Below are positions 17,869 through 25,668 of a DNA stretch of 58,713 bases, one piece after another. Position numbers and translations under genes: made by a program. Position 1 is the stretch's first letter, and every line of letters starts with the position of its first letter. The stretch comes from Thermoproteota archaeon. Its GTDB lineage: Archaea; Thermoproteota; Thermoprotei_A; Sulfolobales; NBVN01. The stretch spans positions 1-58,713 of the forward strand of contig JAUQPH010000009.1 of NCBI GenBank assembly GCA_030550455.1, written 5' to 3'. The notes below the pieces were generated by a model. That model had not been told where the DNA came from and did no database searches. It saw nothing but the letters and a program-made list of their open reading frames with translations.

Positions 17869-18715
17869 CTCGCCCGAAAAGCCCGTGAGGTCTAAAGACT
17901 AATATCAAAAGTATCAAAATAAGGGGGGCTACGCGCGCTATACCTCCCCCTAAGACGTATACCATAGATTGCTCAATAAAGCCGTAAACTAAAGACGCAA
18001 CAACAGTTCCCAGAATGTTGCCTATTCCCCCCATGACAACTATAGCAAAGGCGGCAAATAGCGGTGACCATCCAGCGGTTGGTGTTAAAGCCTTTAATGG
18101 AGCTAATAGAATGCCCGTAAGAGCGGCGTAAACCCCAGAAATTAGGAAGGTAGCTCTCAAAACCCTTAGGGGATTTATGCCTAACCTCATTGATTCTTCC
18201 CAACTTTCAGCAACTGCCCTAATAGCTTTTCCGGTACTAGTCTTGTAGAGAAAAGCGAGAAGCGCTAAGGTCATAGCTAAACAGACAGCTGTGATAAGTA
18301 GCCAGTGATTGCTTACTGGAATGCCCAGGATCGAGGTTGTCCCGGGGTATAATGGAAGAGTTACCGGTTTGAGCCCCATCTGAATACTAAATAACTCCTC
18401 AAATATGTAGGCTACCGCCACCGTGGTTATAAAGACGCTTACCGGGAACTTGATGGCTGGCTTAATAACTGACTCACCTATAGCAAGACTAATAGCAGCA
18501 GTTAACAGAATTGAGACGGGTACCGCTAAGTAAAGAGGAGTGTTTAAGTAGTTTAGAAAAACGTACGTAGAATAACCAGTGAGGACATATAGAGCTCCAT
18601 AAGTGAGGTTAGGTAGGCGAGCAACACCGAAAACGAGAGAGAACCCCAATGAGAAAACAAGGTACGTTAATGAGTGAAATGATCCAAAAATGAGTATGTA
18701 CTTTAGTTCTTCCAA
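17861..18715 (-). CDS. livH: Branched-chain-amino-acid-type ABC transporter permease LivH
   Basis: This 284-residue permease has about eight hydrophobic helices. LivH landmarks are GFSLVFGVARLPNLTYGALY near the N-terminus, the coupling loop IRAVAESWEESMRLGINPLR and the conserved FAAFAIVVMGGIGNILGTVV block. It is the first membrane component after the binding protein, separated from it by ten bases, and overlaps LivM by eight bases. Confidence 0.9.
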   Translation of the reverse strand: MEELKYILIFGSFHSLTYLVFSLGFSLVFGVARLPNLTYGALYVLTGYSTYVFLNYLNTPLYLAVPVSILLTAAISLAIGESVIKPAIKFPVSVFITTVAVAYIFEELFSIQMGLKPVTLPLYPGTTSILGIPVSNHWLLITAVCLAMTLALLAFLYKTSTGKAIRAVAESWEESMRLGINPLRVLRATFLISGVYAALTGILLAPLKALTPTAGWSPLFAAFAIVVMGGIGNILGTVVASLVYGFIEQSMVYVLGGGIARVAPLILILLILVFRPHGLFGRGE

Positions 18716-18725
18716 TCTTAGTTCC

Positions 18726-20114
18726 CTACGGCCAGGGTATCTCTATCCAAACTCTAGTACCGTCTACGGATTTAGGAAACAGTAGCTTTGTTCCGTACTC
18801 AACGACTCTAAACGGCCAAACCACAACTCTTCTACCCTGTTGCCACTGGAAGTATATTGGGTAAATTCTGTCTGGAGCCAGCTTAGCGGTGTGACTTCTA
18901 GTGAATTCATAAATACCAGCTGTTCCCACAAACACCGAGGTCTCTAAGACTTTGATTACTTTATCCGTATCAAACGTTCCAGCTTTTCTAACTGCTTCAG
19001 CCCACACGTAAACCGAGTCATAAGCATACCATGTCGTAAATATCGGTTCAGTTCCAAACAATTTTTTATACTTCTCGTAGAACTCCATAGTCCTGGGTGT
19101 AATGGGGGCTGGGAACCCCCAGGAGATGCATATCAATCCCTCAGCAGCTCCCATAGTTTGGTTATAGAATACGTCGAGCATGGCGTATGTCCCACCTCCT
19201 ACAGCTAACAGAGGGACTTGACTCAGGAAGTAGTCTCTAGCAAAGACGTAGTCCTCGGTGCCAGAGAACTGCCAAGTTATATACTGAGCACCAGATGCCA
19301 TGACCCTAGCAAAGACGTCCGTAAAGGAGGTTATGTCTGTGGGCACACCAATAGCTGTTACGACCTCTATGCCTTCCTTTACCGACCTCTCTTGACCGTA
19401 TAGAGCGTGTGGAATCACCCACGGTAAGTCCTCATAGATCCACGCAACTTTAGTCCAACCGAATCTTCTCGAGAGGTACGCCAGCAGGTCCCATGTAGCT
19501 GCTGCTTGAGATGTAGCGTTAACGTACGTCCTGAACCAGTATTTGTAATACTCGTAGTTCTCTAGTACTTTAGCATCAATTGCATCACTAACAGCACCAG
19601 AAGCTATGACTAAGACTTCGTACAGAGGTAGAAGGTCCATTATTGCTAGAGCTTCGTGTGAGCCGAAGACGCCGAATACTACTTTAACTCCGTCTTCAGC
19701 CAGCTTCCTATAGCCTTCAGCGGCCTTATCACCACTCCATTGCGTATCGTAGTACACCAGCTCAATTTTATGGTTTAGGACCCCTCCAGCAGCGTTTATC
19801 TCCTCTACAGCAAGCTGTATTGCTGACAGCATCATCTTTCCTATAGGTAGGTTGAGAGGAAGGAGAGCCCCAACCTTTACAGTTCCAACGAACTCCGGGG
19901 GTGTGGTAGTAGGAGGTGTTACTGGAGTAGTCTGCACGATTGTTATGGTAGGTCCGGGTTGTGTTACGGTCTCTCTAAGAGTGACGGTTGCGTACCTCGT
20001 GACCTCTACTATAGGGGCAGTCGGGGTAACTACCTGTTGACCTACGTAGTAACCAACTATTCCAGCTACAACTATGAGTACTATCAGTACTGCCTGAATT
20101 ATTTGAAGCTTCAT
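18726..20114 (-). CDS. livK: Liv-type ABC transporter substrate-binding protein
   Basis: This 462-residue binding protein has an N-terminal transmembrane/signal segment (residues 4-24). A Thr/Pro/Val-rich linker (about residues 30-74, with VTPPTTTPPE) follows, as is common in archaeal surface-tethered binding proteins, and may be glycosylated. A type I periplasmic-binding fold (Peripla_BP_6) starts at VKVGALLPLNLPIGKMML. It is the first gene of the importer operon. The ligand is not predictable; acidic and aromatic residues abound, and the operon context with CoA-activating enzymes suggests an organic acid. Confidence 0.88.
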   Translation of the reverse strand: MKLQIIQAVLIVLIVVAGIVGYYVGQQVVTPTAPIVEVTRYATVTLRETVTQPGPTITIVQTTPVTPPTTTPPEFVGTVKVGALLPLNLPIGKMMLSAIQLAVEEINAAGGVLNHKIELVYYDTQWSGDKAAEGYRKLAEDGVKVVFGVFGSHEALAIMDLLPLYEVLVIASGAVSDAIDAKVLENYEYYKYWFRTYVNATSQAAATWDLLAYLSRRFGWTKVAWIYEDLPWVIPHALYGQERSVKEGIEVVTAIGVPTDITSFTDVFARVMASGAQYITWQFSGTEDYVFARDYFLSQVPLLAVGGGTYAMLDVFYNQTMGAAEGLICISWGFPAPITPRTMEFYEKYKKLFGTEPIFTTWYAYDSVYVWAEAVRKAGTFDTDKVIKVLETSVFVGTAGIYEFTRSHTAKLAPDRIYPIYFQWQQGRRVVVWPFRVVEYGTKLLFPKSVDGTRVWIEIPWP

Positions 20115-20188
20115 ATAGTCACCTATTCCTTAGTGGAATGGACAATTAAAAACCTCAAGTTAACAAACGCTAATCTAAGTTCTGCGGA

Positions 20189-20926
20189 CTATAGTATGTT
20201 TCTATCTTTCAAGAACTTCGACAGCAGATTCAGGACAGTACTTTCCATTCCTGCTAGTGTGTGTGTTCCACCCTCTACTAAGTGGAGCTCTACATCATAC
20301 TTTAGTTCTTTAAGCTTTCTATACAGTGTCTCGGACTGAGAGGCTGGTACCATGGAGTCTTCCGTTCCGTGAATTAATAGCACACTCCCGGAGATCTTAT
20401 CTACGTAAGTTATTGGGCTAGCTAGCTCGTAAAGCTCTTTGTTTTCGTCAGGCTCTCCTAGAGTAGACTTAACTAGGTCTGCTATATACTTCTGTGGACT
20501 TCCCTGGGGGAACTTCGATAGAAACTTGTAGAGGTCTGCTAAATCGGCCCACCCACCTATACTCACAACAAACCTCACTTTTTCTTGAGTTGATGCTAGC
20601 AAACTAACAGTTCCACCTAGAGATATTCCAAAAAGTCCCAGTCTCTCGGGATCAACCCCACTTAGAACTTTAAGCTTTCTTATAGCTCTTAAAGCAACAG
20701 CGACACCATCGCTAGCATCAGTATACTTCGGAGCGAGAACCATCATTCCCAGAGCAGCGATCCCCTTAGAGTAATACTCGACATCCTCAGGTTTTTGATT
20801 AAAAGCATGAAGAACTACAACAGCGGGTTTTCTCTCTGTTAGAGAGGAATAGTATAAATAACCTGGCACATCTTGGGTCCTCACTTTTGAAACATTCACA
20901 GTTAACACCATGAAAGGAGATCGCAA
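20189..20926 (-). CDS. Dienelactone-hydrolase-like alpha/beta hydrolase
   Basis: This 245-residue enzyme has the alpha/beta hydrolase fold of the dienelactone hydrolase group: an N-terminal VVVLHAFNQKPEDVEYYSKG, nucleophile elbow FGISLGGTVS, Asp in LLIHGTEDSMVPASQ and His in VEGGTHTLAG. True dienelactone hydrolases use Cys; this one has Ser in the elbow, so it is more likely a general esterase, lipase or thioesterase. It is transcribed towards the Liv operon, with 74 bases between its stop and the binding-protein start, and may belong to the same module. Confidence 0.8.
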   Translation of the reverse strand: MRSPFMVLTVNVSKVRTQDVPGYLYYSSLTERKPAVVVLHAFNQKPEDVEYYSKGIAALGMMVLAPKYTDASDGVAVALRAIRKLKVLSGVDPERLGLFGISLGGTVSLLASTQEKVRFVVSIGGWADLADLYKFLSKFPQGSPQKYIADLVKSTLGEPDENKELYELASPITYVDKISGSVLLIHGTEDSMVPASQSETLYRKLKELKYDVELHLVEGGTHTLAGMESTVLNLLSKFLKDRNIL

Positions 20927-21263
20927 TATAGTTATTAAAAAGTACTAAAACGACATCTTTAGCTATTCTAGAGCATCAAGACTCTATGTAACAAGCTCAG
21001 CTCAAGTATCTAAGGTACTCGACATCACCGTGTTGGAGCTCTCACCATCGAGAATTATCAAGGTTTCGCAGTTCTTTTGTTATTACGTCTCGCTAGACCT
21101 TGCTACCCATCTTCGTCTTCTCAAGAAATTCCACCGATGTCTCTCTCCATTTCAATCCTCTGGTTAGCGATCTCTGTAATTCCTGCCTCCTGGTCGGTTA
21201 TTACGTTTTATAATAACCTTTACGAGCATAGAGGAATTTTCACTATTCTTGACTACTTGAACT
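20927..21263. other. Intergenic stretch without clear gene
   Basis: This is divergent spacer between the hydrolase and eL33. A short minus-strand frame ending near 21110 reads plausibly but has no start codon and is not supported. No repeat or RNA gene is recognised. Confidence 0.3.
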
Positions 21264-21275
21264 CTTATATTTTTA
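21264..21275 (+). promoter_or_regulatory. TATA box for the eL33 gene
   Basis: CTTATATTTTTA lies about 28-39 bases before the ATG at 21303, and a GAGGTG Shine-Dalgarno sequence (21291-21296) lies between them. Confidence 0.5.
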
Positions 21276-21302
21276 GTTTTCCTATATCCAGAGGTGCGGT
21301 AA

Positions 21303-21584
21303 ATGAGCTCTTCAATCAGGGATGGTGTGCTGGGAATAGTGTTAGGATATAGGAGAGGATTGAACAGGCAATACGTTAATCAAGTCTACATAAAGGTGTT
21401 GACTCAAATCGAGAACATTCATTCTCTTATTGGTCGTAGAGTGAGAGTTAGCGACAACTATGGAAATACTTACTTAGGTAGAATAATCAAAGTTCATGGT
21501 TCTGGAAAGAACCGTGTGGTTATAGCTGTGTTTAGCAGGAACTTGCCGGGGCAGCTGATAGGGATTGAAGCAACTATTTTCTAA
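21303..21584 (+). CDS. rpl35ae: Large-subunit ribosomal protein eL33 (L35Ae)
   Basis: This 93-residue protein of the archaeal/eukaryotic L35Ae family binds the large ribosomal subunit. Recognisable family elements are the N-terminal IVLGYRRGLNRQYVNQVYIK, the LIGRRVRVSDNYGNTYLGRI strand pair and the closing RNLPGQLIG. It is a small beta-barrel protein and the length is normal for archaea. It is single-standing: its promoter is immediately upstream and the downstream gene converges with a four-base overlap of the stop codons. Confidence 0.85.
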   Translation: MSSSIRDGVLGIVLGYRRGLNRQYVNQVYIKVLTQIENIHSLIGRRVRVSDNYGNTYLGRIIKVHGSGKNRVVIAVFSRNLPGQLIGIEATIF

Positions 21585-22309
21585 CACGAGTAAAGAACCG
21601 CTCGAACAGCTACTTCTAGAAGTTCGTTGCTATAACCTGCAAACAATATAGAGTTCGAGTATGGAACTTCGAAGAGGATAGCGTATTTATCTAAATAAGC
21701 TAAGGGTTTAGCGTAGTATTTTAGAACCGTCTTCTCGGTATTTGCTAGAGTTAACCGAATCCTACCGTTAAAGGTTAGTCCATAAAGTATTGGATGGCTA
21801 CGCCATAGAGTTTTTATGAAGCCTTCCACGTTTACTATATCTACATCACTCAACGTACTCAGATCGGACACCAAAGGGTTAAGCAAGTTTTTGACTATCT
21901 CGCTAATTTTACCTCCACATGATACGTAACATCTCCCACTTTTACCTAAATCGCCAAACACTCCTTCGAGAGACTCTATTAATAGGCACCTACTTCCGGT
22001 CTTAGAAATACTCCGTACTTCAGGAACAGGTTTTCCGTCTACCCACGTATCTTCAGCGACTTCGTAATTTGCTTGACCAATATCGCATGACTCGGAGATC
22101 CCTGGGTCTACAGCTAGTGACGATGGGGGAACGACAACGTGGCGAACTCTCTCTTGATCTAACCAAACAGGCACTACGGAGGGTTTCGTTACGAAGATCA
22201 CTCCAGCAGTCTCTCCACATCTAAAAAGTCTTCTTATGATATCGAGAAACACCGTTCCATGACTTGCTAGATACAGCAGATAGCCCGAGTGTACCTTCAG
22301 CTCCGTCAC
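21581..22309 (-). CDS. Soluble protein of unknown function
   Basis: This 242-residue protein is not recognised. The sequence has alternating beta strands and helices, five to six cysteines (RRLFRCGE, ISESCDIG, GSRCLLIE, GRCYVSCGG and a terminal YSC) and a central GRCYVSCGGKISEIVKNLL. No transmembrane helix, Walker motif or HTH is visible. It converges on eL33 with overlapping ends. The upstream 217 bases to the mobile element at 22527 contain no other gene. Confidence 0.5.
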   Translation of the reverse strand: MTELKVHSGYLLYLASHGTVFLDIIRRLFRCGETAGVIFVTKPSVVPVWLDQERVRHVVVPPSSLAVDPGISESCDIGQANYEVAEDTWVDGKPVPEVRSISKTGSRCLLIESLEGVFGDLGKSGRCYVSCGGKISEIVKNLLNPLVSDLSTLSDVDIVNVEGFIKTLWRSHPILYGLTFNGRIRLTLANTEKTVLKYYAKPLAYLDKYAILFEVPYSNSILFAGYSNELLEVAVRAVLYSC

Positions 22310-22526
22310 CCTATAGAACGTTTGAGCTTTAAGAATTATCCTTAAAGTAGACGGATTTCAGGTATTAAGTACACTGGTTCAGATGGTTTACACATACAGA
22401 AAGTGGAGATAGAAGGCGGTTTTAGTGTCTTACAGCAGCATCGCTAGGGTTATGAGTTCACAATGTTATTACTGCCATGTGCGATGATGGAACTGAACTC
22501 CAAGCACAGTAAATGCTATCAAGTGA

Positions 22527-22796
22527 GGGGTTCAGCTTTTATGTAGGTTTGTGTTAGTTGGTTTCATTGCCTCACACTCGTTCTCCCTGCGTCGCTCTTG
22601 GGTTTACGTTACCCTTGGGGGGATGCGGGGCGACCCCTAGCACTCCACACCTTAAGTACCTCGGGGAGAGCCTCGATGAGCTCTCGACCCATCATCGAGC
22701 TACTTCCACACCCCACTACGCACACAGTAATTACAAGTGTCTCTATTCATACCAACCAATACGAAGAGATATGAAACCGAAACAGTTACACAAGGC
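22527..22796 (-). mobile_element. Non-autonomous tnpB-deletion element M2
   Basis: This 270 bp element has the same layout as the element at 61-335: left end, 5' hairpin (GAGAGC/GCTCTC), junction CCCCGAGGTA, tnpB 3' segment and right end on the minus strand. The promoter is degenerate (TTGTAATT instead of TTATAAAC). Its right-end scaffold belongs to the variant with GGGTTTACGTTACCC, shared with the copies at 24651 and 32377. The putative guide outward of the right end is TCACTTGATAGCATTTACTG (22526 to 22507). Confidence 0.8.
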
Positions 22797-22857
22797 AACA
22801 TTAGCTCATAGATAAGTGCTGCGTGTTAGGTCATTACGTTGGATGGGTGATGCGTTA

Positions 22858-23241
22858 CTACCTGACTACAAAAACTGAAACTGGTACATTCACGATTACT
22901 GAGAGCGCTACCGAACCTATGATCAAATCAGGGTTTACCGTTTTTCCTCTCGCCGATATTACGATGAGGTCGTAGCCTCCTCTAAGAACCTCCTCAACGA
23001 TAGATGTAGCTATCGAACTAGTTGGACTAAGCTTAACGGTTTTAGTTTCTACGTTTATGCCGGACTTCTTGGAAACTGATGCTATAGTTTCCATTATTCT
23101 CTCCGTTGGTCCTATAGTGCCGTCGTCTACTATGAGCGCCACGATCACTGAGCCATATCTTTTTGCGAAGTCTATAGCAACATTTAGTGCTTTGATGCTG
23201 TGCGATGAGCCATCCACGGGGACTAGGATCCGCTTGAACAT
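22858..23241 (-). CDS. Universal stress protein (UspA family)
   Basis: This 127-residue single-domain UspA protein begins MFKRILVPVDGSSHSIKA and ends GSVALSVIVNVPVSVFVVR, the usual strand-helix pattern of the nucleotide-binding fold. The ATP-binding G2xG9xGS motif is degenerate: ARGKTVNPDLIIGS keeps the last GS but not the first glycines. ATP binding is therefore uncertain. I start at ATG 23241; the longer frame from TTG 23295 adds 18 residues that do not match the family. Confidence 0.8.
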   Translation of the reverse strand: MFKRILVPVDGSSHSIKALNVAIDFAKRYGSVIVALIVDDGTIGPTERIMETIASVSKKSGINVETKTVKLSPTSSIATSIVEEVLRGGYDLIVISARGKTVNPDLIIGSVALSVIVNVPVSVFVVR

Positions 23242-23377
23242 GTAGCTTACTTCGTAAGTAGGTTCTCGAACATACACATAGCTCACCCAATACAATCAGT
23301 CTAAAAAGACAAAATAAAGGACAGTAAAGAGCTGATGGCCTCGCCGTGATGGTTGTTTACTAGAGTGATGCGCTTAT

Positions 23378-23890
23378 TTAACCACGACCTAGGAACTCGT
23401 TAAAGTATTTTCTACCTACTTCAAGAATTCTATTAAGTAAGAGACACATGTTGTCAGATGAAGTTATTTTACAGAAACTTGATGAAAGGTCAAAGAAATC
23501 TTTGGTTATTACCAACCTAATGTTAGGAATATTTACACCATCACCCTGCACCACGAGGTATAGAGAGCTCGATGGAATAGCTTTACTAATAGACACAGAT
23601 CTCACGTAAGAGCTGTATTTCTCTAAGACCTCGAAGACTTCAGGTAGTCCCATCTCTTCTAGAGCACCTAGTAGTCTACTTGAGACATACATCTCCACGA
23701 CCGCAGGACTCACCCTCAGGTCCAGTAATACCTCGTCCTCTAGTTGAATGCTAATGTAAGTAGTAGAATCAGACGATGAAAGAGAAACTACAGACCCAGA
23801 AATCTTGCCGGAGATTGACTTAAACGCCTCCTTGATTTTCTCTGGATCCACTGGCAGCCCCCTAAATACCTCTCTCAAAGACTTCACCAC
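23378..23890 (-). CDS. Soluble protein of unknown function
   Basis: This 170-residue protein is not recognised. It is predicted alpha/beta, with a Ser-rich strand region SGSVVSLSSSDSTTYISIQL, repeated hydrophobic strands and a C-terminal helix ending KYFNEFLGRG. Two cysteines lie close together near residues 142-151 (FCKITSSDNMC). No signal peptide or membrane helix is seen. It is flanked by UspA and a 67-residue unknown gene on the same strand, with gaps of over 130 bases, so co-transcription is possible but not evident. Confidence 0.5.
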   Translation of the reverse strand: MVKSLREVFRGLPVDPEKIKEAFKSISGKISGSVVSLSSSDSTTYISIQLEDEVLLDLRVSPAVVEMYVSSRLLGALEEMGLPEVFEVLEKYSSYVRSVSISKAIPSSSLYLVVQGDGVNIPNIRLVITKDFFDLSSSFCKITSSDNMCLLLNRILEVGRKYFNEFLGRG

Positions 23891-24023
23891 ACTATCTTTC
23901 CGTATTTACAAATATCTTCACCCTATAGGAAATTAAGTGTGTTTTCTTACTAACGTATTCAGTGCTGCTTTTACTGCTTCATAAGTTCCTACTCTTACGG
24001 AAGTAACGCGGTACGGAGCTATA

Positions 24024-24227
24024 TCAGTAATGCCTTCTCTCTACGACTAGGACTATAAAATCCTCTTTTTCGTAGGCATCTACAACCGAAAGCTTCTGCT
24101 TTATGGCTTCGCTTACTGCGAATTCTAGGATGCTTTCAGAAACCTCTATAGTAACGGATTCACCTTTTTTAAGTCTTCTTCCTATGTCCTCCAAGGTCTT
24201 TCTGACCTCATCCTCTCTTTTCAGCAT
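24024..24227 (-). CDS. Small soluble protein of unknown function
   Basis: This 67-residue protein has a charged N-terminal helix (KREDEVRKTLEDIGRRLKKG), a strand VTIEVS, a helix and a final strand FIVLVVERR. The regular alternation of charged and hydrophobic residues and the normal codon use favour a real gene. No family is recognised. Confidence 0.5.
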   Translation of the reverse strand: MLKREDEVRKTLEDIGRRLKKGESVTIEVSESILEFAVSEAIKQKLSVVDAYEKEDFIVLVVERRHY

Positions 24228-24650
24228 GTCTGCGATCCTTTTAACAAGCTGCTGCTAGCTTAATAAAGCACTTAAACAGGTCTCTAAGCATCCACGCTTT
24301 CTGGGAGCTCTTTCAGGTTTCACGCTAGTTCAAGCGGGCTAACACTGCTTAGAGAGTCTTACTTCGAGAGCTCGTAAGTAGGGTTAACAGATGTTTTAAT
24401 GTGAGGTTTATTAATGTTTTGTGGGATTGTTTTAGAGCTAGGTATGGGGTTCCGTGTTGTTAGGTTTGTAGAGTGTTCACGACTTCTACGTGGAGTAGTT
24501 AGTAGCTATAGTAAAGCGTAAATCAGGAGGTATGGCCAGTAGCAGAAAACCCGCAAGACCTAGGGCGGCAAACCCCATTATTAGGGCTTGCTTGTAGTGA
24601 TAGTGAGTGACAGCAGTAGGTTAGGAGTATTAAGGTATGCGGATGAACTA
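24228..24650. other. Intergenic stretch with one tiny candidate ORF
   Basis: These 423 bases lie between the small unknown gene and the mobile element at 24651. Apart from the 21-codon frame at 24532-24597, stops are frequent in all frames and no repeat or RNA gene is recognised. Confidence 0.3.
24532..24597 (+). CDS. Candidate 21-residue basic peptide with strong ribosome binding site
   Basis: An ATG is preceded at ideal spacing by AGGAGGT (24526-24532), one of the strongest Shine-Dalgarno matches in the window. The peptide starts MASSRKPARPRAAN and ends in TAG followed at once by two more in-frame stops. It may be a leader peptide or the truncated start of a gene whose remainder was lost near the element at 24651. 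No family is recognised, and a chance occurrence cannot be excluded. Confidence 0.25.
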   Translation: MASSRKPARPRAANPIIRACL

Positions 24651-24931
24651 GGGTTCAGCTCCTATATAGGTTTGTGTTAGTCAGTGTCATCGCCTCATCC
24701 TCTTTCCCCAGCATTGGTCTTGGGTTTACGTTACCCTTGGGGGGATGCGGGGCGACCCCTAGCACTCCACACCTTGAGTACCTCGGGGAGAGCCGCCATC
24801 TATATTATCAAGCGGCTCTCGATCCCTCATCGAGATGTATCTACGTATATCACTATATAAGGTGTTTATAAGCGTTTCTATCAATACCAACCGATACGAA
24901 CAGATATGAAAAACTAAACAGTTACACAAGG
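24651..24931 (-). mobile_element. Non-autonomous tnpB-deletion element M3 (promoter intact)
   Basis: This 281 bp element is the best preserved of the deletion derivatives. On the minus strand it has the left end, TATA box GCTTATAAAC (24873 to 24864), the nine-base-pair hairpin GAGAGCCGC/GCGGCTCTC, the deletion junction CCCCGAGGTACTCAAGGTGT, the tnpB 3' segment and the right end. It is closely related to the copy at 61-335, except for the right-end scaffold, which is the GGGTTTACGTTACCC variant. The putative guide is AGTTCATCCGCATACCTTAA, reading outward from 24649 or so. Confidence 0.8.
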
Positions 24932-24975
24932 TTTGAGCAGTTTCGTATCTCGGCATGAGGGCTTACTGCGTCTTG

Positions 24976-25000
24976 GTCTTAGGAAGCGTTAGACTAAGAC
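24976..25000. terminator. Short inverted repeat, possible terminator
   Basis: GTCTTAG and CTAAGAC form a perfect seven-base-pair hairpin with an 11-base loop. On the plus strand it is followed by the pyrimidine run TTTACCTTCTTTTC. It lies between the mobile element and the AK6 gene's 3' end. Function is not evident. Confidence 0.3.
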
Positions 25001-25048
25001 TTTACCTTCTTTTCGGGACTGGAAGCGAATTGAGCGTGGTACGTTCTC

Positions 25049-25642
25049 CTAGTAGCTCATAGTGAGACTGAGGACTCTATTAACTACGGCTTCATCACTT
25101 AACCAATCAATGAAGATTTTACACTGTCTTTTGCCGGTAACTATCTCAATAACTTCTTTAGACACATCCTCCACACTCTTACCGGTAACGTCTACTTCAC
25201 ACACTTTATCAGGCGGGTGCTCAAGTAGAGCATTGCTAGTGCAGACCCCTATGAGCTCTGCTTCGACGTTCTCAAACACCTTCTTTGGAGGCCAACCCCT
25301 CCTGCTGAGTCTCTCAGCTAATTCCATCGGGTTTATTCTCAGAACTATTATTTTGTCGAGTATGTCGTCGTCTACAATCTCACTATAATGCCCAACTACT
25401 AGAACTCTACCTCTCTCTGCTATAAGCCTCCTCAGGTGCTCCCGCAATTTAGGTTCGTCAACAACGAAACTCAGTCTCTCGTCGTCGTAACTAACATACA
25501 ACTTATTTTCAAGCACATAATTGCTCAACTCTACTAACCAAAAACCAAGTGATCTGGATACAAGTGCTCCAACAGCAGACTTTCCAGTACCAGGAGTACC
25601 GCTGATAGCTATGGCTTTTTCAGAGCCGGAGTTCTCTACCAT
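25049..25642 (-). CDS. Fap7/AK6-type adenylate kinase-like ATPase
   Basis: This 197-residue P-loop protein resembles adenylate kinase isoenzyme 6 (Fap7/hCINAP), which acts with ribosomal protein uS11 in late small-subunit maturation and has adenylate kinase/ATPase activity. It shows the P-loop ISGTPGTGKSAVG at the N-terminus. A lid-type segment LSRRGWPPKKVFENVEAELI is the family hallmark. The eukaryotic-style VVGHYSE loop is present. It is divergently transcribed from the radical SAM gene, with only 26 bases between the longest possible starts. Confidence 0.75.
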   Translation of the reverse strand: MVENSGSEKAIAISGTPGTGKSAVGALVSRSLGFWLVELSNYVLENKLYVSYDDERLSFVVDEPKLREHLRRLIAERGRVLVVGHYSEIVDDDILDKIIVLRINPMELAERLSRRGWPPKKVFENVEAELIGVCTSNALLEHPPDKVCEVDVTGKSVEDVSKEVIEIVTGKRQCKIFIDWLSDEAVVNRVLSLTMSY

Positions 25643-25668
25643 TCACTCTACCAAGGTTGTACTAGTAA

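Noticed and set aside
20960-21230. Short minus-strand frame in the spacer before eL33
   Set aside because: About 25 plausible codons but no start codon, and a stop on each side.
22480-22526. C/D-box sRNA (GATGATGG and CTGA close together)
   Set aside because: The C box is imperfect, the spacing is far too short and no C'/D' pair follows.
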